A stretch of DNA of 64,000 bases from assembly GCA_030568195.1 (NCBI GenBank), contig JAJLTO010000004.1:1116001-1180000 (forward strand), given 5' to 3'. The notes beneath the pieces were generated by a model. It did no database searches. It was not told the DNA's origin and was given only the letters and a program-made list of their open reading frames with translations. The translations under genes were made by a program, and so were the position numbers. This document shows positions 1 to 11,242 of the stretch, in pieces (positions within the stretch are counted from its first letter, which is position 1; each line of letters opens with the position of its first letter). Source of the stretch: Dipodascopsis uninucleata var. uninucleata (Eukaryota; Ascomycota; Lipomycetes; Lipomycetales; Lipomycetaceae).

Positions 1-864
1 TATAATTTGGCTCAAGGTCAGTATTATTTATGTATATATCCGGTACTAAAGAAAATTGAAAATGCTAAGTATTTGGATTATAGCTTTTAATACCTTGGAG
101 ATTCTTTCGATTTTGGGCTTTGTTAGATAAGATAGATCCGCCGGAGAACATGCTGAGATGTATGAGCGACAACTACTCCGCATCTGCGTTTTGGAGAGCA
201 TGGCACAGAAGCTTTCATAGATGGGTTATCAAGTAAGAGATATTTCTGATATTATTTCTCTATATTTGAGTGTTCTTGTTCTCACCTCTAGTTCAGATAT
301 TTATATGTCCCTTTGGAAGGGGCCAAGCATCCTATAAGAAATATGCTTCTCATATTTACTTTCGTTGCATTCTGGCATGACATTCAGTTACGGCTTTTGG
401 CCTGGGGTTGGCTTATTACTCTATTTGTTATACCAGAGGTAGTTGCTAAGCTAATATTTCCTGCTAAGAAGGTACCTGATCGATCTGTATTTGAACTTTT
501 TAGTATTATTATTAATACTTGTTATTTATAGTGGGCTTCAAAACCAATCTATCGGCACATGTGCGCCATAGGGGCTGTAGCCAATATTTATCTGATGATG
601 ATCGCGAATCTCGTTGGATTTGCTCTTGGATTGGACGGCGTAAAAGATATGATTAAAGATATTTTCAAGACAATATGGGGTACGTATCCTCTCTGAAATT
701 TGTATTCTACTATATTTTATTACAGCTGGACTAAATTAACTCGTAACAATCCATTAGGAATACCATATGTTTTGTTTGCATCCGTGTGCTTGTTTGTCGG
801 TGTTCAAGTAATGTTCGAGGTTCGGGCCTCTGAGGGAAGGCAGGGTATCAATTTAAGATGCTAA
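1..864 (+). CDS. GUP1: GUP1-type MBOAT membrane O-acyltransferase, 3' part
   Basis: This is the C-terminal part of a multi-pass MBOAT acyltransferase of the ER. In yeast Gup1 remodels GPI-anchor lipids. The 5' end lies outside the window. Visible exons are 1-16, 84-232, 297-471, 532-679 and 758-864; all phases agree. Recognisable stretches are [20 protein letters not shown], the RYIYVPLG-like [12 protein letters not shown], and [14 protein letters not shown], which holds the conserved MBOAT histidine. It ends with a hydrophobic segment followed by VQVMFEVR. The first intron has a TGCTAAG branch sequence shortly before its TAG acceptor. Family assignment is secure. GUP1 rather than its paralogue GUP2 is inferred from the overall match. 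Confidence 0.9.
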
Positions 865-1400
865 GATTTTTTCTATAGCGCACTGGTAAAAGCTGATGTG
901 GTTCCTTTATTACCGTTATGAATAATCATACTCTACAGAGCTGTATCTCTACTACTGTATATATAGATATCAAAACATAATTATATACTGAATGTACTGA
1001 AAATCTATCCGTAACATCTAAAGAATTAGCATTCGATTTGTTCGACGTAACATTATTCATCGCTCATCCGAATATGGTTTGAATGTGACTTAAATGCGAT
1101 GGATTTTGCGTTTGTGGATTATATGTCACAACTGAAACAAATGTTAAAGCGTCACTACAATTCTTGAAATTCCAGAGTTGCTGTAAAAAAGAAAAATTCC
1201 TTTCTAGACAGTAAAGATCAAGGAACAGAACGCAACAAGTTCGATTAGCATATTGGAGTGATTGATCAAAGAGCGTATTTTAGTCTGTTCTTTGACTCTT
1301 CAGATATATATTTGTTGGACATTTTCTTTCTTAGAGATTGTAGGCGGCGCAACCTTTTCTCCTTTTCACAAAACAAGTAGAATTATAGAAATCGAGCAAG
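865..1400. other. Intergenic, GUP1 3' side and SMD1 5' side
   Basis: AT-rich sequence between two genes on the same strand. It should hold the GUP1 3' end and the SMD1 promoter. I see no coding signal or repeat in it. Confidence 0.6.
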
Positions 1401-1991
1401 ATGAAATTAGTACGGTATGTATGATTGATCTGGTAATTACGTGCTCTATGAATTCGATGTTCTAATGGATTGTGTTATAGGTTTCTTATGAAATTGACTT
1501 CGGAAACAGTTCAGATTGAACTGAAGAATGGTAGGTGTTTATTGATTGCGGTGATTGTATTCATCGCTTTGTCAATGATACGCAATATATTTTCAATGCA
1601 TTATTTGGTCACTGTTGTTTAACAAGATTGATTGAATAAATTTATTGACTGTTCTAATTTAGGAACAATTGTGTCTGGAACAGTCGTTTCCGTTTCGCCT
1701 ACGATGAACACGATGCTGAAAACAGTGAAGATGACAATCAAGGGTCGTGATCCTATATCACTAGATTACATTAACATTCGAGGTAATAACATCCGATATT
1801 TCATTCTCCCTGATTCACTTCCTCTTGATACATTGCTCGTTGACGACGCTCCAAAGCCCAAAAATAAAAAGCGAGGAGAGCCTGGATCAAAAGCTAGAGG
1901 AGGTGCTAGAGGAGGTGCTAGAGGAGGACGAGGTGGTGGTCCCAGAGGCGGTCGTGGAGGAAGAGGAGGAAGAGGAGGAAGAGGATTTTAA
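1401..1991 (+). CDS. SMD1: Small nuclear ribonucleoprotein Sm D1
   Basis: Core Sm-ring protein of the U1, U2, U4 and U5 snRNPs in the nucleus. There are three exons, 1401-1414, 1481-1530 and 1663-1991, giving 130 residues. The start MKLVRFLMKL, the NG pair in ELKNGT, the [20 protein letters not shown] segment and a C-terminal Arg-Gly-rich tail (about residues 98-130) match Sm D1 throughout. The tail is encoded by GAGGA/GGTGG repeats, the usual arginine-methylation region. Both introns have TTCTAAT branch sequences close to the acceptor. The first exon encodes only four whole codons, so the gene is easily missed without splicing. Identification is firm. Confidence 0.97.
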
Positions 1992-2384
1992 GACTATATA
2001 TAAGAGAGAATGCAATCAATTCAATAAGGTAATTTTGTTTACTTTAATCTGAATAACTACAGTTTGACTGTGTATATTAGTACATTGTGGTGCGTGACAA
2101 CTCACGTTAAGTGTCAGCACTAAAAAAAACGAGAGAAGCAAATGGAAGCAGTAAGAGAATTATTTTGTTTACAACATATTTATTACATCGGTATATGTAT
2201 GACTCATATTCGTTGTCATAGAAAAAGCATTGTTTTTTTTTTGTCAAGAGAAAATAGTGAGTTAAGAGTCTAAACATGTTATTATAAGTGTATTTATACA
2301 TTATGTGGTATTTAGATATACATCTGGAGTACGTTATTTGTCATATAGACAGCCAATGTTAGTTATGTCTCTATTTCATAGTCA
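1992..2384. other. Convergent intergenic spacer
   Basis: The 3' ends of SMD1 (+) and the membrane-protein gene (-) face each other here. The stretch is AT-rich with a poly-T run near 2230. I see no gene. Confidence 0.6.
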
Positions 2385-3200
2385 TTAGGAGTAGTAAGTG
2401 AACTTTTGAGACCAAAGATAGTTTTGTTTGGGTTGTTTAGACATGGAGTTGCCAGGAGCTTGAAGGCCATCCAGAAGTTTGGCGTTCGAGGATGGCTCAT
2501 CGATAGGCGGGCATGGAGTATATATTGGAGGTGCAACTTCCTCTATTTCACATGCTACTAGATGCCTTTCATTTCTAATACGCTCCATTTCGCATGCATA
2601 AGTACTGTCGATGGCGACAGAAGCACTCCATGTAGTCCTAATGAAGGTTGTGTGGTTAGTTCGAAGTAGCTTGTTTAACCGTAATAGTGATATTGTACTT
2701 ACAGGTTGGCAGCACATATAGCTACCACTAGTCTGTATGTATCTGAGCTGTGCCCGATAACTGGATATTCAATGACCAAAAGGGGGACTGAGAGAGACCA
2801 AAATACTAGGAAGGCGATGTCAATCGAGATCAGCCTTGATGGGTTTTCATACAATGTAAGCTGAGTATCAACAGATCTAAAGATGTAGGCTGATGCTAGG
2901 AAGAGGCATCCTACCATACTCAATGATCCCTATAAAAACAATAATGTCAGTTATGTTGGTTAAAATAATATATGCATCGTGACCCATGTAGCCTATACAC
3001 ACCAGTCCACAGATTGCCATAACTGTGAATTCGAATCCACTTGATCTTAAGGCTCGAGTGTCAGCCATAAGATAGGCATCATTAACTACTTCTTGCATAT
3101 GCATGATTGCAAAAACTATTGCTAGCACGGCAAATATAAATTGAGATGCTCTGCAAAGAACGGTGGTTGTGATTCTGCTACAGGATTTATCGCAATCCAT
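2385..3200 (-). CDS. Four-helix membrane protein, MARVEL-like topology
   Basis: Exons 3200-3003, 2929-2703 and 2637-2385 give 225 residues. Four hydrophobic segments lie at about residues 17-35 (FIFAVLAIVFAIM), 56-80, 92-115 and 125-145, followed by a roughly 80-residue hydrophilic tail rich in Pro, Glu and Cys. The layout resembles fungal MARVEL-type plasma-membrane proteins (Nce102 and relatives), with both ends probably cytosolic. I do not recognise the exact family from sequence motifs. The introns have CATAACTGAC and AACTAACC branch sequences. The 3' end converges with SMD1 and the 5' end is about 375 bp from ARP4 on the same strand. The gene is secure as coding; the MARVEL name is inference. 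Confidence 0.7.
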
Positions 3201-3575
3201 TTTAAATTCCTAATTGTTAATAATCGACATATACCAGTTCTTAATCCTGGTTTAATTGTAATGGCTATCCGCTTAGAAAATGGTATATGGTATAATATCA
3301 ACGCGAATCGCACTATTATATAGACAAAATCATAGCGTTTAGTGGATTGGGCCGATTGAAAATACTTCCTAGTAAGGAACTTCATTTTCAGCTGGAGTTA
3401 TTTTACAATAATATATAGACATAAAATAATAGAGTAAATAAATTCGATGAACGTAAGACAACATTCACCGCTGTTCCCACTAACTATTACGTTCTTAGAC
3501 GCTAATTCATATCCACCATACATATCGTACAAAGAAGCAAATTATGCTCCAACAGCAAATCTATCTGTTATTCCA
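3201..3575. other. Intergenic, upstream of the membrane-protein gene
   Basis: This lies between the ARP4 3' end and the start of the four-helix membrane protein, both on the minus strand. I see nothing beyond AT-rich promoter-like sequence. Confidence 0.5.
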
Positions 3576-5160
3576 TTACTTACAACGCTTCTCAACGATG
3601 GCAGCGCCAACTTCTTCGTATTCTTTCTTTCCAATCCACATCTGGTGGAAACTTCCCAAACTGGCAAGAATGCTTCCTCCAATCCACCCAGCATAACGCC
3701 TTTCAGAAGAGTTTCCAGGAGCCTGTATTCGGATCTTCATACCAGGGAACATCTGAATCAATTCAGCATTTATTCGTTCAGTAAATCCTTGAATTAAGCT
3801 AGTCCCGCCAATTAAAACTATATTATTAACTAAATTCGATCTCGCATCGACATCGCAAGCATTGACGCTAGCATTGATCAAATCTGCTATACCCTGCACA
3901 TTAGAGTCCAATGTGACATCTGGCAAAGGAAAATCCTGTGGTTTAAAAAGCGGTTCAGTAGTACTATAACGCTCAGTACCGAACGCCACGTTATAACCAT
4001 CAGGGAATTCGAAGGATCGAGCAGGTCTAGTTGAAGCAATTGACTCGTTATATGCCTGCTCCATGACCTGACTGGTGCTTTCCTTGAACTCGTTCAAAAT
4101 TCGACTTCGCTCAAACTCCAAGAAACTATCAGTTAGGCCATCGAACGTTTTCAGCGTTGCCTGTGCTGGCTGGCCTAAATCGACGGGAACTTTCTTAGAA
4201 ATCATGAAATGTGGAGTAAGAGTTATGTTCTTCGATTCAAAAAGCTTTTTGAGATGTTTATTAAGATAATCCCCTGCGAAATTTGTATGGAATGCAGCTA
4301 TTACTCGACCTTGTTAGCAGATTCTTATTGAAATGATTTCTATAACGTGAGGCATACCCTTTTTTAAGACTAATCCGTCAATGACAGGTGTTACACTGGC
4401 AACACTGCTGCCAATGTCAACTACAAGCGCCGTTGGCTTTCCACAAGCAAAACTGTCAACAAAATTGTTAGAATCATACTTGTCAGTTGATGGACACCAT
4501 AATCACATCTACTTACGCAGAGCAAACAGCTTCTCTAGCTAAATAAAATGCCGGAACATGCATCTGTTCGAATGCAACTTCTACTGCCTTTTCTCGATTC
4601 TTTTGGACAGACCAGCAAGGCTCTGTTACTAATAATGGATGCTCCTGTGGTTCGACATAGAGACGCTTGGATAGAGCGAAATCCCAGATCTTAACGGTCA
4701 TATCCCAATCCATGACTATTATGAAAGAAGAAAACATCAGAATATCGCCCTTCAAAATTAGAATTACAGAGCTCCTAAAACAAGGAAATAGGTATACTAT
4801 AGTATGACCAATTCTTTCATGCTGATTTCAAGAAGCTGCCTCACCAGCTGAAATGATACTTACTACATCCATCATTCATAGGGCTTAAAATCTCCATACC
4901 GGGTCGAGGACTGTGTAATTCATTGTCACCAACATAAATATTGTCACCTTCCTTGCCGTAGAAAGAGGGAACAACTACTTTTGGTGTATCCTCTCCTGCA
5001 AATCCTACTCGTGTCCACGAGCTGCCTGGATCAATCACCAGCGCCGAAATCTCGTCTATTTCAGTATTGTCAGCATCCTATACTTTATTTTCCTATCTCA
5101 ATCGTTTAATGTAAGTTACTAACCCCCTCCATAAACAGCTGCAGGTGGAGCATTCGACAT
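3576..5160 (-). CDS. ARP4: Actin-related protein Arp4
   Basis: Nuclear actin-related protein shared by the NuA4, INO80 and SWR1 chromatin complexes. Five exons: 5160-5124, 5077-4864, 4715-4517, 4452-4358 and 4309-3576, about 425 residues. It starts MSNAPPAAVYGG and continues into LVIDPGSSWTRVGFAGED, the Arp4 ATP-binding phosphate-1 loop. Later come LVVDIGSSVASVTPVIDG, the GGTSLIQGF loop and the typical C-terminal FHQMWIGKKEYEE. The fourth intron is only 48 nt, with TGCTAACAAG as combined branch and acceptor. One problem is that exon 1 ends in a run of five G (minus strand) and is one base too long to keep phase with exon 2. An ATG at 5153 would be in phase but would lose the conserved AVYGG. 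Confidence 0.93.
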
Positions 5161-5372
5161 TTTTGACAAGTCTTATAATTGATGGCTCGAATACAGGACA
5201 CAAATCATTAAATGGTCGTGAATAACAAGAGGAGAGATTTTCTTATTGTGATGCTACAGGCTATACATGTGTTACCCTCACGAATAAATTCTAACAAAAA
5301 CTCGTTCCATTCATTGACGAGACATTTTTGAGGAGCAGAACACTATACATGAGATATCAGAATACAGACAAA

Positions 5373-6837
5373 ATGTCAAATCTGGCGAAAGATAAAGACC
5401 TGAACACTCAAATTGAGTCTTTTATTGCGTAAGTTTGGTAATATTGTTACAAAAAGTTAACATAGAGGGACAGAATCAGAATGAGTCGCTAACAGCGTAC
5501 TTTTTAGTCAAATCAAGAGACGGCAAATATCAGGAAGCTATGATGTAGCCATTGCGACAGCACAGCTTTTGCTTAGAGTGGTATCAGCAGCCCGTTGGAC
5601 ACACGTTGATCAGCTTATTACACAAATAAAAATTGTAGGAAAGAGATTGCAGAGTGCTCAACCAAAAGGTAAGCAAATTAGTAGTGAATTTGAGTCCTGC
5701 GAATATTTTTAAGATTATTTTTAGTTATTTATCAATGGTGGTCTAACGTCTTTTATTCTATGGAAGAGCTTGCATGTGGAAACGTTGTCCGGCGCGTTCT
5801 TGCATTAATTCGAGAGGAGAGCGAAGATGATACTCAGGATTCAGACTCAGGAAATAATTCTCCGCTTATTTCATCGATGTTCAGTCTTCTTTCAACAAAT
5901 GATGCATATTCAAAGTCAGATGATTCTTTAGAAAAATTGGGGAAGAAAGATCTCAAACCATATATTATTGAAGGGATACAGGAGCTTATCGATGAAATGC
6001 GTTCGATAGATGAGAGCATTGCTAGTATGTCAGTAGAAATGATCCATGAAAAGTAAGTATTAGATTCTATAGCATAACCTCTCTTTCGTCAAACTAATTA
6101 CGTTTTTCTACTTGATTAGTGAGACTCTTTTGACTCCAACGCCGAGTTCACGTACTGTTCTAAAGTTTTTATTACGAGCAGCTCAGAAAAGAAAATTTAC
6201 TGTTCTGGTTACTGATGTATTCCCTAATGACGTTGAGAAAACACATGAATTTTCCAAGAAGCTTGCACAAGCTGGTATTGAAACTACTATTATTACAGAC
6301 GCTATGGTGTATTCTATAATGGGACGTGTAGGAAAAGTGATTCTTGGAACTAATACAGGTATGTTGTCATACACAAGTTTTTTCTTTTTTTTCAAAGTCT
6401 ACCTAGCTCATGCTCTGTTTCAGTTCTTGCCAATGGTGGTTTTTTAGCATCCTCTGGGGCTGCTATGATATGCCAATGTGCAAATGCTCATAGGACGCCT
6501 GTTGTTGTCGCGACTGGCCTTTATAAACTTTCTCCTATGTATCCATTTGATATCGAGAGCCTTATTGAGGTAGGAGATACAGGAAAGGTCCTTGAATTTG
6601 AAGATGGTGATCTGGTTGATAAACTAAACGTTGTCAACCCTCTATATGACTATGTTCCTCCGGAATTCGTCGATCTTTATGTTACGAACTTGTAAGTATA
6701 TTTTGAGATCATCTTCAGTTCCGTTCATAAAATCAAGAGAGCTAACTTATATTTCCTATTTTAGGGGTGGCTATTCTCCAAGTTTTATGTATCGACTGGT
6801 CCTTGATCACTACAGACAAGAGGATGTAAATTTGTAG
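5373..6837 (+). CDS. GCD7: Translation initiation factor eIF2B subunit beta
   Basis: Regulatory subunit of the guanine-nucleotide exchange factor that recycles eIF2 in the cytosol and senses eIF2-alpha phosphorylation. Six exons: 5373-5428, 5508-5668, 5767-6052, 6120-6358, 6424-6691 and 6765-6837, giving 360 residues. Matching signatures are the N-terminal helical domain (AIATAQLLLRVVSAARW), PSSRTVLKFLLRA, ETTIITDAMVYSIMGRVGKV, VLANGGF, and the C-terminal DYVPPEFVDLYVTNLGGYSP. VLANGG and the DYVPPE end distinguish beta from alpha (GCN3) and delta (GCD2). The second intron ends in GGAAG, 15-25 nt after a TCTAAC branch. Use of the earlier TTTTAG would insert an unrelated peptide before ELACGN. 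Confidence 0.95.
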
Positions 6838-7084
6838 ACTGTACCATAATATTTCATGCAAACATAAAATAGAATATACTATTAAAAATAAAGAACTCGT
6901 TACGATTGTTAGAGCAATTGATGTAAGTTGAGAAGGCAGGACAGTCTAACGATTTTCGGTCTGCTCCATGAGCCGCATGTAGATATCATGTCCTATTCAT
7001 CTACAAGTACTATAAATCTTTTAAGCGCGTTCAATTGAGTAGTCTACATGTTTAAGTAGAGATATTAATCAAAAGATCCAAATT

Positions 7085-8160
7085 ATGCGGTTTGCAGCTA
7101 TTATTGATAATCCAGAGGCATTGAAGGGTAAATGAAGATTTTTGCTTTATAAATTTTGAATGTCGACCTAGATCAAAGCTGATTTTGCAATAGAGATCAC
7201 ATATGCACTATCTTTTATCCGGAAATTATGTCTAATAAAGATCAGTCCTACTTCTCTTAGTATTATAACTATAGTTGACACCAGTGGGACTCAAGTCTGG
7301 GCGTATGTGTCACTCCTTGTCTCATTATTCTATTCTTTCGTTGCTACTATGGTCGGATCAGTCGCTAAAATTTATGATAATGTAGAACTTTAGGAATTTC
7401 AGAAACATTCTCCGATCTGACGCTCAAATCACTTGATGACGACGTTATAAGTATGGAGCTTAATATAGACATGTTAGTCAGAGCTCTGAAATCGTGCTCT
7501 AGTTCGGGTTTAGATAGTGTAAGAGTGAAGCTTACTAAACATAATCGAATTCCGTATCTCGCAGTGATGGTAGAACATTATTCACGGACGGGCAGTACTA
7601 CAAAAATTGCGCAAGAAATACCAGTTAAAATACTGCGCTCAGAACAGGTTCAGACCATTCATGAGCCTGAGTGCCCTCGACCAGATGCAATTGTCGTTCT
7701 ACCACATCCGCTAACGAGTATCTTGAAAATCTGTGACCGATACCGTTACATTGGTGTGCGTATTCTGGTTTCTGCCAATATGAATGGAGATTTGAGAGTT
7801 GCTGTTGAAAACGACAATGTACGAGTAGATACGAAGTGGAAAGAATTAGAAATTGCACAACAAGAGCTAGATAGTGATACTCAGCCCGTCTCGCTGACAC
7901 CGAGAGAAAGTGGTGCGTTCGCAAGTGTGCGGGTAGACGCTAAAGACTTATGGAACGTCCTCAAAATACATACGATATCCAAGCGAATAATAGTTTGTAA
8001 GTGAAATCAACAGTCTTTTTTTATTATGAGCTTCTCTACTAATTTATTCCATTAAAATGAAGGTATCTGCGACAATCATGCGCTTATAGTGTATGCCTAT
8101 GTTAGTGGCATGGAAGATGAAAGTGTACTAACTTATTATCTGAGCTCATACTCTCCATAA
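7085..8160 (+). CDS. HUS1: Checkpoint clamp subunit Hus1
   Basis: PCNA-like subunit of the Rad9-Rad1-Hus1 ring, loaded at DNA damage to activate ATR/Rad3 signalling. Exons 7085-7127, 7179-7302, 7386-7996 and 8063-8160 give 291 residues. The N-terminus MRFAAIIDNPEALK matches the family start (MRF...). A DTSGTQVWA segment, SMELNIDMLVRALKSC, and the terminal tract CDNHALIVYAYV followed by LTYYLSSYSP fit Hus1 in order and length. Two of the three introns end in AAG (CAAAG and GAAG). The middle acceptor is the GTAG at 7382-7385, because the nearer TTTAG breaks the frame. The gene follows GCD7 on the same strand after 247 bp. Confidence 0.88.
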
Positions 8161-8319
8161 AACTAGCGTTTATGTATAAATAATAAACAATGTTATCGTA
8201 AGCATAGAAATGTTTTCGTACATAGTATTTTAGGAAAGATGATAAGGATTTTCTTTTTGACAATCAGCGTGCATCATATCGGAATAACGTGTAAAATTGT
8301 ATGAAAACCACAGTTCATA

Positions 8320-9486
8320 TCATGAATGTGTCTTGACAAATTCGTTTATCCAATTAATAAGCTTATCGACAGCTTCTTCGGTAACGGCATTATAATTTGA
8401 AATTCTGAAGCCTCCAACACTACGATGACCAGTTATACCAGTTATTCCACGCTCTTTAGCGCCATCTAAGAACTGCTTTTCTCGACCTTCTCCAGAAATA
8501 GTAAACACGATATTCATTCGGCTGCGAGACCTCCTTTCTACAGGAAGATTAAATATTCCTTCAGGAGCTGAATCCAAAGCATCATACAGCTTTTCTGTTT
8601 TCAAGGCAGTCCGCTTCTCTTGTGCCTCTATGCCGCCGGATTCAATGAGTAACTTAGTAGTCAAGCTAATTACATGAGTATTAAAAATAGGAAGAGTATT
8701 GTATAATGAATTGTTTTTGACGACAGTGGGAAGATCAAAAACGATAGGTGCTAACGGAATATCAAGAGCTCGAAGCTCTGCACTCGTAGGCTGGTCTAGA
8801 AGGCTCCGCTTCACAATACAGATGGTCACACCAGCAATTCCGACGTTCTTTTGGGCACCGGCGAAAATCATTCCATACTTCGACACATTCACTTTTCGCG
8901 TTAAGATATTCGAGGACATGTCACAAACTAGTTCAACACCTTCAGGTATTTGAGGAACAGAAGGAAACTCCACGCCATCAACTGTTTCGTTGTCGCAATA
9001 GTAAACATAGGCAGTCTCCTCAGGGTTGCCAAATTTCCAAGTCGAAGTATCGGGAATAGAAACAAACTTCCCGGCTGGATTTGCTTTACGACTATCCACT
9101 ACAATATTCGTATCAATTCCGAGTCTAATTGCCTCATCAGAAGCCTTTTTACTCCAAGAACCAGTAACAATGTAGTCTACCTTTCCTTTCTTTCCAGTCT
9201 TCTTAGCAAACGCTGCTAGCATATTGTACAGTGCTACAGCGAAAAGTCCAGTACCGCCTCCTTGTAAGAAGACAACTTCATGGCTATCTGGAATATCCAG
9301 GAGTTCTCTTATGTTATTCTTGGCAGAGTCGACAACCGCAATTCCTGTTGCTGACCTATGTGAAATTTCACCTAGTCCGAGACCTGATTCATTGTAGTTC
9401 ACCAGGTCCTTACTTGCCTGCTCCAGTACTTCTATAGGAAGAATGGCTGGACCTGCGCCAAAATAGCATAAACTTGGTCTTGACAT
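8320..9486 (-). CDS. SER1: Phosphoserine aminotransferase
   Basis: Class V PLP-dependent aminotransferase that converts 3-phosphohydroxypyruvate and glutamate to phosphoserine in the cytosolic serine pathway. It is a single exon of 388 residues, the usual length. The start is the ATG at 9486 (MSRPSLCYFGAGPAILP), since the upstream in-frame codons lack an ATG. Key elements are the GAGPA N-terminus, HRS in EISHRSATG, FLQGGGTGLF for phosphate binding, and GAQKNVGIAG, whose Lys (about residue 213) forms the PLP aldimine. The C-terminus GITGHRSVGGFRISNYN is diagnostic of SerC. The 3' end converges with HUS1 about 160 bp away. Confidence 0.97.
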   Translation of the reverse strand: MSRPSLCYFGAGPAILPIEVLEQASKDLVNYNESGLGLGEISHRSATGIAVVDSAKNNIRELLDIPDSHEVVFLQGGGTGLFAVALYNMLAAFAKKTGKKGKVDYIVTGSWSKKASDEAIRLGIDTNIVVDSRKANPAGKFVSIPDTSTWKFGNPEETAYVYYCDNETVDGVEFPSVPQIPEGVELVCDMSSNILTRKVNVSKYGMIFAGAQKNVGIAGVTICIVKRSLLDQPTSAELRALDIPLAPIVFDLPTVVKNNSLYNTLPIFNTHVISLTTKLLIESGGIEAQEKRTALKTEKLYDALDSAPEGIFNLPVERRSRSRMNIVFTISGEGREKQFLDGAKERGITGITGHRSVGGFRISNYNAVTEEAVDKLINWINEFVKTHS

Positions 9487-9966
9487 TATCTCCAATAAAT
9501 ATATAATCTAGTTCTTGGTTATTATAAGATCATAAATAGTATTTATCTCTATTCTTAGTGTATATTTTAGTAGTGATAATTCCAAACCAAGAGAATTTTT
9601 TTGAGACTAAAATGTAGTATTTAATAGTTTGGGAGTTGCGTTTGAGTTGGACTGCCTATGACTAACAAAAGAGCACATCGTTATTTTCTGCCATTTTTTG
9701 TCAGCAATGGTTTGATACCAATAATACTATCATGTTTCGCTGCAATAGTGCAGTTCTTAGTTTATCTCGTATCCTAAATTTTTGTTTTGTTTACTCTAGA
9801 TAATGGACATATGAGTTACAACTGGAGCTAAAGAGTAAAATCTCGTACTAAAGGTGATATGATACGATAATGGCTAAATTTGTAAAGAGAGCATACAAAT
9901 AAGTTCATAACCTACCAAATCAAATAAACAAATAATCCCATGAAGCTTTTGGAGCTCTATCATTGT
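9487..9966. other. Intergenic, SER1 promoter side
   Basis: AT-rich sequence between the SER1 start and the 3' end of the CE4 gene, both on the minus strand. I see no coding signal. Confidence 0.5.
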
Positions 9967-11242
9967 TTATTTCTGAAGGACAGCACCAGCTGGAGCAGGC
10001 ATCAAGGCTCCTGGTGGCGGGGTGTTCTTGGATTTGAAATCATCAGCCATCTCGCCCATCGTGACCCATTCGACACCCTCGTGAGAGTTGATGAACTCAA
10101 TGATTCTACAGCAATCAGCTATTAACTATCTCGCAATATCCAAAAGCATAGAAGAGCAAAATTGCTTACCTTTCATGCATAAGAAGGACATGGGGACGTC
10201 CTGAGACATCTGGGTGGATCGTCATTGGAAAAATAAACTCATCATGCTCACGATAGAAATACTCAAAGTGATCTTTCCAGATATCCTCAATGTCTCGTGG
10301 GTTGACATAACCGTGAGAGTTAGGTGCAGCCTTAATGAACATCTTCATAGGGAATAGTTAGAGTTGGACAGAATCTAATATAGTTCCAAAATATTACATA
10401 CCATTGGAGGAAGATCATCGATATACCAGTTTCCTGGTATCTCAACAAGGCCGGTATCCTGGCCGTATACAAGAGGCTTCATCCATTCCTCTGCCTTCTT
10501 GCTGTAGTCAATCTTTGTCCAAGAGTCTCCAGTTCTAAGCCAGTAGGCTTGGCAGTCATGATGACTCAAAGAATGATCGTATTCAATGCCATATTTCAAC
10601 AAGAGTTCAGCACCCTCCTTAGAAGTCTCCCACCAAGGAGCAACGCTTCCCTTGGGTGGTTTACCACAAAAATCAGTCAGCAACTTGTAAGTCTTGTCGA
10701 GCACATCAGCCTGCTGCTCAATGGTCATGTCGGCGGGATTCTCGTGAGAATATCCATGAAGACCGCTATAAACATACAATGCGACGAATGCGGTCAGTAC
10801 ATATTAAAATCAGCTGTCTTCTAAGAAAAAACTCAACTTACATTTCATGACCACCATCACGAATCAACTCACACTCCGCAGGGAAAGTCTCAAGAGAGTG
10901 ACCAGGAATGAACCAAGTTGCTTTGATACCATACTTGTCAAAAAGCTTCAATAAACGACGTACACCAATGGTACCAGCCCAAAGACCTGCATATGGCACG
11001 TTAACACACAGTACAGTTTTTGTAGTCTTATATGACACTCACCTCGAGAAATATCGTTAGAAGAATCTTCTCCGCCATATGAGCCAAGCCAACCGGCAAC
11101 AGCATCGATATCGACACCATAGCAGACGAGGACACCTAATTTAAGCCAATTATCGTTAGAGCCAACTACATATTTTCTGCTGTCACTGTGTATTTATAAA
11201 CCGCGCATTACAATGCCGTGATTACTTACGTTTCTTTCCCAT
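9967..11242 (-). CDS. CE4 polysaccharide deacetylase / imidase-like hydrolase
   Basis: Metal-dependent hydrolase of the NodB/CE4 fold. Six exons: 11242-11230, 11135-11043, 10986-10842, 10765-10402, 10342-10170 and 10105-9967, giving 308 residues. It lacks a signal peptide, so it is probably cytosolic. From the N-terminus one sees [36 protein letters not shown], the metal motif LHGYSHENP (two His), VAPWWE, and the terminal HVLLMHE. From established knowledge this subfamily, which includes bacterial PgdA-like proteins and cyclic imide hydrolases, is cytosolic and differs from secreted chitin deacetylases. The substrate is therefore open: cyclic imide or allantoin-like amide hydrolysis is as likely as sugar deacetylation. 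It is transcribed divergently from an amidase. Confidence 0.85.

Noticed and set aside
1825-2052. Glu-rich reading frame over the SMD1 3' end
   Set aside because: It is the +1 frame of the Arg-Gly tail repeat of Sm D1; the conserved Sm D1 frame explains the sequence.
5708-5766. Use of the TTTTAG at 5718-5723 as acceptor in GCD7 intron 2
   Set aside because: It would insert about 15 residues (IYQWWSNVFYSME) between AQPK and ELACGN, where the family is contiguous; the GGAAG acceptor after the TCTAAC branch fits exactly.
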